Source: Strigops habroptila (taxonomy: Eukaryota > Chordata > Aves > Psittaciformes > Psittacidae). From it: 64,000 bases of DNA. Below are positions 9,783-17,550 of this stretch, one piece after another (position 1 is the first letter of the stretch; the number at the start of each line of letters is the position of its first letter). Below the pieces are notes generated by a model. The model saw only the letters and a list, made by a program, of their open reading frames with translations. It was not told where the DNA came from and did not search any database. A program made the position numbers and the translations under genes. The stretch is from the NCBI RefSeq assembly GCF_004027225.2, contig NC_044277.2, forward strand, positions 97,647,552 through 97,711,551, written 5' to 3'.

Positions 9783-12700
9783 GTACGTACCGGGCATGGG
9801 GATGAGGATGGGAGGGGGCACGGGGGGGCTGCGCCCCGGGATGGGGCCAGATCCTGCACCAGGGACCGGGGGGAGTCGGGTCCGACCCCCCCGGGGCTTG
9901 TCACCTGTAGGAGGGCGGGGGGGGCGGATCCAGGCGGCAGCGGGGGGGTCCGCGGTCCCGGGCGGGGGCTGCATTCCTCTGCAGGGAGGGGGGGGTCCCT
10001 TGCCGGGCTCTGTCCTCTTGCAGGGGTTGGATCCTCTTGTAAGGGGCTGGATCGTCTTGTAGCGGGGGGCTTGATCCTGTTGGAGGGGCTGGATCCCCTT
10101 GTGTGTATGGAGTGCATCTGCAGGAGCCACGGAAGGGCTGGATCCCCTTGCCGGGGGCTGGATACCTTTCGGGAGGGCTGGATTTCCCTGTAATGGGGCT
10201 GGATACCCTTGTAGCAGAGGGCTTGGTCCTGGTGGAGGGGCTGGATCCCCTTGTATGTATGGGGTGCATCTGCAGGAGCCAGAGGAGAGACTGGCTCCCC
10301 TTGCAGGGATTGGATCCCCTTGCGATTTATGGAGTGCACTTGCAGGAACCAGAGAGGGCTGGATCCCCTTCTCAGGGGACTAGATTCCATTGCGGGGATG
10401 GGGGGGGCTGCATCCCCTTGCAGTGGGATTGATCCTGCTGCAGGGGCTGGATCCCCTTGAAGGGGCTGGATCCGGTTGTGGGTATGGGATGTACTTGCAG
10501 GAACCAGAGGAGGGCTGGATCTCTGTGCAGGAGGGGCTGGATCTCTTTGCAGGGGCTGGATCCCGGTTAGGGGAAGCGGGGGGGAACTGGATCGTGCTGT
10601 ATATACGGGATGCATGTGCAGGAACCAGAGAAGGCTGGACCCCTTGTGAGGGGGCTGGATTCCGTTCCGGGGGGGCTGGATCCTGTTGCAGGGGCTGGAT
10701 CCCGTTTAGGGGGGAATAGATCCTATTGTGTGTAGTGGGTGCCTATGCAGGAACCAGAAGAAGGGTGGATCTATTTGGGAGGATCGGGGGGTGGAGGGGT
10801 GGATCCCGTTGCAGGGAGCTGGATCCCCTTTTATATGTATGGAGTGCACTTACAAGAACCAAAGGATGGCTGGATTACTTGTAGGGGGCTGGATTGCATT
10901 GCTGGGGGAGCAAGATCCTGTTGCAAGGGGCAGGATCCCATTGTGGGGGGGCTGGAAGCCACGATGTGCATGGGGTGCACTTGCGGGAAGTAGAGAAAGG
11001 GCTGGATCCCCTTGCAGGGCAGCTGGGAGATCTGGACCGGGGACAGCTTGGCTTGGGGGGGGCTGTGTCACGGTGGGGGGATGTCACAGAGTTTGGGGCA
11101 ATGAATGGGGCTGTCGTGGGTGCGGGGGACCCACAGAGCTGGGGGCTTCTGCGGGGTTTGTCCCTTTAGTCCCCAGGAAAGGCTGTAAAAGACTCGAATG
11201 CAATCCCCCCCCACCCCAAAAAATGGCTTGTGGTGCTGGGGGGTTGAGGTCGAGCAGGGCGGCACCCAACGAGACCCCCCAGGGGTGGGGGGGGCACCTC
11301 TGACACCTCTTCCTCTCCTTGTCCCCCTCCAGCATCTGAGTGGCCCCCCCAAAACGCCAGCGAGGCCGAGGGGCGAGGCTTGCGGTGGGAGCCGGTGAGC
11401 GGAGACCCCCTGGGGGGGCCCAGCAACAGCTCCAGCGCCGGGGGGGCCGCGGCGGGACCCCAGCTGGAGCCCCCCGGGGTGGGCGCAGCCGCCACCACGG
11501 ACGCGGCGGCGATGCCGGAGGGGTGCGCGGGGTGCGCCGGCGAGGGTGACGCCAGCGCTCTGCCCCCCAGAACCGGCCCGGCGGAGGACGGCCAGGCCGC
11601 GGTCACCTGGCCCGGGGACGGGGCCGCGGTGGCGCTCGGCAGCCCCGAGGAGCCGGGGAGCGGCGAGAGGCCCACACAGGCCTCCCTGCGCAGCCCCGGG
11701 GGGTTCGGGGGTCTCACGGCCGCCCCGCCGAGCCCCCCCGGCGCGCAGCTCGCCACCGACTCGGCTGAATCCGACCTGCTGCTGCTGGCCGCGGGCTCGG
11801 CCGCGCCGCGGACCCCGGTGCCGGGTGAGCCCATCCCCCTGCCGGGAGCCACGGGGGACTCGGGGCGTCCCCCGGAGATCCGGGCGGCCGCATCCAGCCC
11901 GGCCCCGGCGCAAGGGGCTCGCGGCTGGACGGATCTGACCTGGCTGCGGGAGCCCGTCACCGCCACCCCGCGCCCGGCCGAGCCGCCTGCCGACCGGACG
12001 GCCTCGGAGATCATCGACGTCGACTACTACGACCTGTTTGAAGGGGGCGAGGGACTGGGGGGCTTCCCCGGGGGCAGCCGGGGGGCGGCCGGCTCGGCAC
12101 GGCAGCGGGAGCAGGATGGGGCAGCCACGCCATGGGCCCTCCATGAGCTCTATGACGACTTCACGCCCTTCGATGAAGCTGATTTCTACCCAACCACCTC
12201 CTTCTATGCCGATGGGGATGAGGAGGATGAGCTGGAGGAGGATGAAGAGGAAGAGGAGGAGGAGGAAGACGGGCTGGAGGACGAGAATGGATACCGGCCA
12301 CCCGCCTCAGCCGTGCCCGGTGCCCAGCCGGCACCGCGGGACCCCCGACCCACCGGCCGCCGCGACATGGCCCCACCACAGCCCTCTGGTGTCGCGGGAG
12401 GCAACCCCACGGCGTGGCCGCGGCCCGGGGAGCGGGGCCAGCCGGAGAACGGCACCGAGTGCCGGAGCGGTTATGTGCGGCACAACAGTTCCTGCCGCTC
12501 CGTCTGCGACCTCGTCCCCAGCTACTGCCACAACGGCGGCCAGTGCTACCTGGTGGAGAGCCACGGGGCCTTCTGCCGGTAAGGGACAGGGACCCTGGGG
12601 GGGTGTGTGGGCTCTCCATATCTGTACACTCCATTCCTGGGCTCTCCATCCCCATACATCCCATCCCTGGGTTCTCCAACTTCATGCTCTCCATCCCTGA

Positions 12701-15700
12701 GTTCTCTATCCCCCATGCATCCCATCCTCAGTCCCTCCACCCATCAGTGCAGCCCATCCCTGGGGTCCCCCATCCCCTGTATCCTACCCTTGGCTTTCCA
12801 GCTCCCTGCACCCCATCCTTGGCTCTCCATCCCTCTGCGTCCCACTCTTGGCTCTCCATTCCTGTATATCCCATCCCTAGGCTCTCTAACTCCATGCATC
12901 CCATCCCTGAGCTCTCTATCCCCCATGCACCCCATTCTCAGTCTCTCCATTCACCAGTGCAGCCCATCCCTGGTGCTCTCATCCCCTGTACACTCTCCTT
13001 GGCTCTCCATCCCCCCGGCACCCCATCCCTGGGCTTTCCACTCCCCATACCTCATCCCTGGGCTCTCCATCTCACTGCACCCCATCCCTAGGCTTTCCAT
13101 CCCCACACACCCCATCCCTTGGCTTTCCAACTCCACGCACCCCATTCCTGAGCCCTCAATCCCCCATGCACCTGATCTGTAGCCTCTCCATCCCCCTGCA
13201 CCCCATCCTTGGCCTCTCCATCCCCTTACATCCCATCGCTGGGCTCTCCATCTCCATGTACCCCATTCCCAGTCTCTCCATCCTCCTGTACCCTATTCCC
13301 AGGCTTTGTCCCTCTATACCCCATCCAGGTCCCTCTGCCACTGCAGCCCCATCCCCCTGGGACATAGAGGGGCTTTCCCTGCCTCCTGAGTGGTGGCTGG
13401 GCAGGAATTAGGTCAGGGCCATGCAGGCTCTGGGGCTGCCACGCTAATCGTCCCCGGCAGATTGCACCCGGGGAGGGCCGATGCCACTGTGCCGCACAGC
13501 TCAGCACGTGTTGTGTGGCTGGCGCCAAGCCCGCCTGCATGGGGGGACACGGGTGTCCCCAATTGCCCCCACTGGACAGTTGCTGGGGCTGAGTGGGGCT
13601 GGGAATCACGGGTGTGGGGGACAAGCATCGCCCTGTGCGGACCCTGAGGGGTCACGCTCCTCAGGGACCTGTTAATCTCATCCCCCATCTGACACCCATA
13701 ATCTCCCTGATTACAGATGCTGGTGTCCCCCACCATTTGGGACCCACATTTTGGGGTGGGGGTCCCCCTAACCGCCTCCCCTTGCAGGTGCAACACGCAG
13801 GACTACACGTGGCACAAGGGCATGCGTTGCGAGGCCATCGTCACTGACTTCCAAGTGATGTGTGTGGCCGTGGGCTCAGCCGCCCTCGTGGTGCTGCTGC
13901 TCTTCATGCTCACTGTCTTCTTCGCCAAGAAGCTCTACCTGCTCAAGACGGAGAACAGCAAACTGCGCAAGACCAAGTGAGTGCCATAGGGACAGGGCTG
14001 GCACCCCTAAAACTGTCCCAAACCACTCCGAGGTGGCACCCCGATAGCTGCAACAGTTTCAGTGGGCTCAGCATCCCGGCTGGGTGCAATTCTATCCCAA
14101 CGTGGTGTCTGTGGGACCCCCTGTGCTGATGGGGACAAGGCGATGGTGGGTGGGAAAGCTGCCCTGCGGGGACATGGCTTGTGGCTCCTGCTCCACGGCT
14201 AATCCTTTAAAGCTGCTCCTGACTGGCACCAGTTAATCTGCTTCACTGGGAGCTGGGGCCACCAGCTGGGCTCACCACACTGCCCAGGGGCAACTGGAGA
14301 TGGTCCCCATTGTGTCCCTGCGGACAGGGCTGGGGGGTGGGGGACAGGGCTGGCATGGGTGGAAGTTGGGGTCACTCTCCACCCCAGCAATTGCTGCCCA
14401 CCTCCCTGGAGCCAGGGAGGAGAAGGCCCTTCCCGCCTGGGTCCCTAATGAGCTGTTAATTAGTGTTTGGAAGAGCCAAGTGTAATTAGCAAAGCTCCCT
14501 GCCAGCCCCTGGGTCTCCCTCTCAGGCCCTGGGACCATGTGGCTCCTGGCTGTCCTGGGCTGCCCTCACTGCTCCCCTGCCTGCACCTTCCCAGAGCTGG
14601 GGGTATTGAACCCCAAATCCCCCAGATGTGGGGGCATTTAGCCATCCCAAGCCCCCAGATCTGGGGCTTTTAATGCCAAACCTCCATCCCTGGAGACGTT
14701 TAGCTCCCAGGCTTCCAGCTCTGGAAGCATTTATCTCCCTCAACACTATGTTCACCCCAAAACATAGGGGCATGGGGGGCGCTTCGCGGTATCCCCGGTC
14801 TCACCACCGTGCTCTCGTCTCCTCTCGGCAGATACCGCACCCCGTCCGAGCTGCACAATGACAACTTCTCCCTTTCCACCATCGCCGAGGGCTCCCACCC
14901 AAACGTAAGGAGGCTTCTTGGCACCGTCCCCTCCTCCCACTTGCTGTCCTACCCTTGTCCATCTGTCCAGTAACGTCTTGTCTGTCCCCCCCATCCATGG
15001 CCCTGGCACTGCCTGGGTGACGGCATCACCACTGGATCCCTCTGCACCCTCCTGTCCCTATCCCGCCATGGCCTCACTTTCAGGTCCTGCCGTGCTGCAT
15101 CCTGTCCCAAATACCCAAACTGGCCCTGAGCCAGGCCAGGGCTTGGTGTCTCCCCATTGTCCCCCTGCCCTTTCCCCTTCCCCACCAAGTTCCTGGTGGC
15201 TTTGGCTCTGTGTGTGGGGTGGCTGTGCCGGCATTTTCAGGGAGAGGACAGCCAGTGCGGTGTGGCTCCAGCAGACCATGCTCCCTGGCTGTGGCATCGC
15301 TGGGGCAGGACTGGGGGAAGGCAGCCAGCAGCGGTGGGTGATGCTGGAGGATGAAACACTCTGGAATGCTGCTGCCCTGGTCGGGATGCGGCCGCCAGTG
15401 TCCCCCTGGGGCTGCCCTTCCAACCTCCTGTCTTTCAAATTGAAACAGAGAGAAGCGAAGGGCTTTGCCGCGCGGGAGCCAGAGGAGGAGCGTAGGTCCC
15501 TCTAGCCTTTGCCTTATCCCACCCACCGCCAGTTCTACCTATCTTTCAACTGCCTTTAGCAGCCATAGCGTCTGCCACTGGCCATCCTGGCAGGAGGCTC
15601 CTGGAGCTGGCTCACTCCCTGCTGCAGAGAGGATGAACCTTGGGATGAATTCAGTACCACGCCACAGCATCTCACTGGGCTCTGACCCATCCCTTGTCCT

Positions 15701-17150
15701 CTCCAGGATGTGGAGGGCTTGGTCCTACAGTGGCACACGTACCTGGGATGCAGCACACTGAGGATGTGGAGGGGGCAGCGGGGTCAACACCCTGGGAAAA
15801 AGGGTTTTGGGGACACACAGTGCAGCCCCTCCGCTGGGCAATGGAGCCTGGTGCTCATCCCATGGGATTTCCCGTGGAGCCAATGGCACAAGCCTCGGAC
15901 TGACTGGGCACCTCTTACAGCATCACTGCCCAGAAGATGGAGGTTTCCCATCCTCATATGACCATGGCTGCATGACACTGGCCCTTGGGTGTCTCTATCT
16001 ATCTGCCACTTGCCAGGCAGCACTGGGAGCACCATAACCGCTACAATGCTGGCAGGTGCCTCACCACCATGGCCAATCCTGTCCCCACAGCCCCCCATGC
16101 CACAGCTCATGCCACCTCACCAGCACTGACAGTGACGCCGGGACTGTCTGGGCACAGACGTTACCCAATGCAGCTGGAGCTTGGCCCCGGTGCCAGCGGC
16201 GGGGCTCTCCCCATGGATGTAGGACAAACTCTGGGCATAGCCCAGCCACGGGGGAAGATGCTTCTGGCATCTGTGGGGGGGCACTGGGAAGAGGTGTCCA
16301 TCGGGAAGAGGTGGATCTGACCAGTGGCATGGTGGGGCCAGCTGTACATTAACTGCAATAAATCCAACTCCTCGGACCTCCTGCCAAGCGCCGCTTGCTC
16401 AGAGAGTTGCTATTTTGGGGATGATGAGATGAGCCAGGCTGGAAATGGGAAGAGAAATTGGGTGGTGGGGGTGGCTGGAAAGGTGGTGGGTGGAGAGGCT
16501 CTTGTGGCCAGCATGGCTCTTGAGTGGCTTTGGATGGCTGGAGGCACCCCATGGTGGGGAATCTGTGGTGGGGATCAGCAGTGAGTCACCAGTGTTGAAG
16601 GCCAGGTTGGATGGGGCTTGAAGCAACCTGGCCTAGTGGAAGGTGTCCCTGCCTGTGGCAGGCGGTTGGAACCGGATGAGCTTCAAGGTCCCTTCCAACC
16701 CAAACCATGCTGTGATTCTATTATTCTGTGACCCTCTCCCTTCATGCTGTGAGCTCTATGTTCCCCATGTGCAGAGATATATGTTGCATGGGGGGACATT
16801 TTGGCTCACCTTTGGGCAGCCCTGCCTGCTGCTGGGGGCTGCCTACAAGAAAGCAAAGCCCCGGCTGGGATGCCGATTGAGACATCAGTGCCTTCACCCA
16901 GTTCCCATTGCTGGTTGTCCTTTGTTGCAACAGCATCCCCATTGTCATGATCATCTCCTGACTGCCCCATCTCTCCTGGCAGGATGACCCCAGTGCTCCC
17001 CACAAGCTGCAGGACTCCCTGAAGTCCTGCCTGAAGGATGAGGAGCCATTTAACATCCACAACTCGACGTCGCCCAAGCACGACGGCAGCAGCGGCAAAG
17101 GGGAGCAGGACAGCAGCGAGCTCAACTGTCTGCAGAACAACCTGACGTGA
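9719..17150 (+). CDS. CSPG5: CSPG5 / CALEB / neuroglycan C, complete coding region in 5 exons
   Basis: The coding exons are 9719-9782, 11333-12578, 13788-13976, 14832-14904 and 16983-17150. They sum to 1740 nt and 579 residues, close to the human length of about 540-566. The product is a neural type I membrane proteoglycan. It has a signal peptide at about 1-22 and a long Pro/Ala/Gly-rich ectodomain with Ser-Gly sites (VSGD, GSGER) suited to chondroitin sulfate. A tyrosine/acidic stretch starts near residue 247 (EIIDVDYYDLF), and a Glu/Asp run spans about 315-339. An EGF-like module follows with Cys 413, 420, 426, 436, 438 and 451, and an extra pair Cys 398/409. One membrane span lies at about 460-482, then a basic stop-transfer and a cytoplasmic tail ending NCLQNNLT. 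All introns are GT-AG and the frame is continuous. From known family biology, it acts in neurite growth and synapse maturation. Confidence 0.96.
9783..11332 (+). other. CSPG5: CSPG5 intron 1
   Basis: The intron has a GTACGT donor and a CCCCCTCCAG acceptor. About two thirds of it is a tandem array with GGATCC-containing units, annotated separately. No alternative exon is evident. Confidence 0.9.
10020..11020. repeat. Minisatellite in CSPG5 intron 1 with higher-order structure
   Basis: The basic unit is about 17-30 bp, of the form GGGGCTGGATCCCCTTGCA, and many units keep the GGATCC hexamer. A longer marker of the form TATGGRGTGCAYYTGCAGGA followed by RCCAGAG recurs at about 10103, 10255, 10326, 10481, 10601, 10729, 10833 and 10965. 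This gives a higher-order period of roughly 70-155 bp. The array ends shortly before the intron acceptor. Confidence 0.85.
11333..12578 (+). CDS. CSPG5: CSPG5 coding exon 2 (ectodomain)
   Basis: This 1,246-nt exon encodes residues 22-437, from ASEWPPQNAS to the SHGAFCR of the EGF module. It contains N-glycosylation sequons (NAS, NSS, NPT, NGT), Ser-Gly sites, the acidic run and the first four EGF cysteines. It splices in phase 2 at a GTAAGG donor. Its GC content is very high at third positions and in repeated Gly/Pro/Ala codons. Confidence 0.96.
12600..13335. repeat. Pyrimidine-rich minisatellite in CSPG5 intron 2
   Basis: About twenty degenerate units of roughly 30-37 bp follow the pattern GGCTCTCCATCCCC then TGCACCCCATCCCT. 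The strand is strongly C/T-rich and the array begins about 20 nt after the exon 2 donor. Long open frames on both strands inside it are repeat artefacts. Confidence 0.9.
13788..13976 (+). CDS. CSPG5: CSPG5 coding exon 3 (EGF end, transmembrane)
   Basis: The exon encodes CNTQDYTWHKGMRCE, which completes the EGF module, the membrane span (VMCVAVGSAALVVLLLFML to FF) and the basic juxtamembrane AKKLYLLKTENSKLRKT. The acceptor is CTTGCAG and the donor GTGAGT. The last codon is split AA|A across the junction. Confidence 0.96.
14443..14495. promoter_or_regulatory. Homeodomain-type site cluster in CSPG5 intron 3
   Basis: A TAAT-rich block in otherwise GC-rich sequence contains CCTAATGAG, GTTAATTAGTG and GTGTAATTAGC within about 50 bp. 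Such clusters are common in neural enhancers. This is pattern recognition only, as conservation could not be checked. Confidence 0.35.
14588..14750. repeat. Short palindromic tandem repeat in CSPG5 intron 3
   Basis: About four units of some 40 bp each hold a small inverted repeat followed by a T-rich arm. Examples are CCCCAGATCTGGGG then CTTTTAAT, CCCCAGATGTGGGG then GCATTTAG, and CCAGCTCTGG then AAGCATTTAT. Each unit could form a short hairpin. Confidence 0.6.
14832..14904 (+). CDS. CSPG5: CSPG5 coding exon 4 (cytoplasmic)
   Basis: The 73-nt exon completes the split Lys and encodes YRTPSELHNDNFSLSTIAEG then SHPN, a strongly conserved cytoplasmic block of the family. The acceptor is CTCGGCAG and the donor GTAAGG. 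Mammals use a second donor further downstream to add 27 residues. The equivalent extension here does not stay open (see findings). Confidence 0.95.
16593..16731 (+). mobile_element. CR1 3'-end fragment in CSPG5 intron 4
   Basis: It contains GTTGAAGGCCAGGTTGGATG, the GGTGTCCCTGCCTGTGGCAG block, CCCTTCCAACCCAAACCAT and the degenerate terminal repeats GATTCTATTATTCTG. It is in the same orientation as the gene. Confidence 0.9.
16983..17150 (+). CDS. CSPG5: CSPG5 coding exon 5 (C-terminus)
   Basis: The exon begins in phase 0 after CTCTCCTGGCAG and encodes DDPSAPHKLQDSLKSCLKDE, then EPFNIHNSTSPKHDGSSG and the terminal SSELNCLQNNLT before TGA at 17148. The end matches the known CSPG5 C-terminus. 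Confidence 0.96.
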   Translation, partial: DDPSAPHKLQDSLKSCLKDEEPFNIHNSTSPKHDGSSGKGEQDSSELNCLQNNLT

Positions 17151-17296
17151 GCAGGGCAGGAGAAGGAGAAGGCGAGAGCGGGAGCCAGCCCTCCCGTCCC
17201 CCGCTGTACACATCTCCTGTCTCCTCCCTGTCTGGTATCTCATTTTCCCGCTCCGTGGCATGCTTTGATGTGTTTTGTACAGAGGAAAACAAAAAT

Positions 17297-17320
17297 TAAT
17301 TAATAATAATAATAATAATA
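17297..17320. repeat. (TAA)n microsatellite
   Basis: About seven TAA units follow ATTAATTAA inside the probable CSPG5 3' UTR. Confidence 0.9.
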
Positions 17321-17524
17321 ACAAAGCCAAAGGCTGCACATGGCCTTTGGCCGCGTCGTGGGGGTGTTTGGTTCGTGCTCCGTGTATCTCGCTTGGGTTA
17401 GTTCAGCGCTGTGATTTCTAAACCTTTGCTGTCCTGCAACTGACTTTTTTTGTACTTTGCCCCACTTTTTTTGAAATACAAGTAAAAACAACAAAAAAAA
17501 AAAAAAAGGGAAGGAAGATCTTGA

Positions 17525-17530
17525 AATAAA
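17525..17530 (+). terminator. CSPG5: Poly(A) signal of CSPG5
   Basis: AATAAA is followed by a T-rich tract 5 nt later. It is the first canonical hexamer after the stop codon. Confidence 0.6.
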
Positions 17531-17550
17531 CCATTTTTTTTTTTAAAGTT

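Larger units (their letters stand above)
9480..9800 (+). promoter_or_regulatory. CSPG5: CSPG5 CpG-island promoter and 5' UTR
   Basis: GC content and CpG density rise sharply, with many GGCGG/CCCGCC boxes between 9540 and 9700 and no evident TATA box. The transcription start cannot be placed by eye, but the 5' UTR must end at 9718. The region lies between two minisatellite arrays. Confidence 0.65.
17151..17550 (+). other. CSPG5: CSPG5 3' UTR with poly(A) signal
   Basis: The region is AT-rich relative to the coding exons. It holds an ATT/AAT microsatellite (17297-17320), a poly-A run near 17492-17507 and AATAAA at 17525-17530. Cleavage just after 17540 is inferred. A longer 3' UTR cannot be excluded. 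Confidence 0.6.

Noticed and set aside
9057-12144. Long minus-strand open frames of 280-410 codons around CSPG5 exons 1 and 2
   Set aside because: They are antisense to verified coding exons or run through GC-rich tandem repeats. Their composition is Pro/Ala/Gly/Arg-rich, as expected where stop codons are rare, and no family resemblance is seen.
12414-13182. Open frames of 190-225 codons rich in Ser, Pro, Leu and Ile
   Set aside because: They read through the intron 2 minisatellite. The repeated peptide pattern is a translation of the tandem DNA unit.
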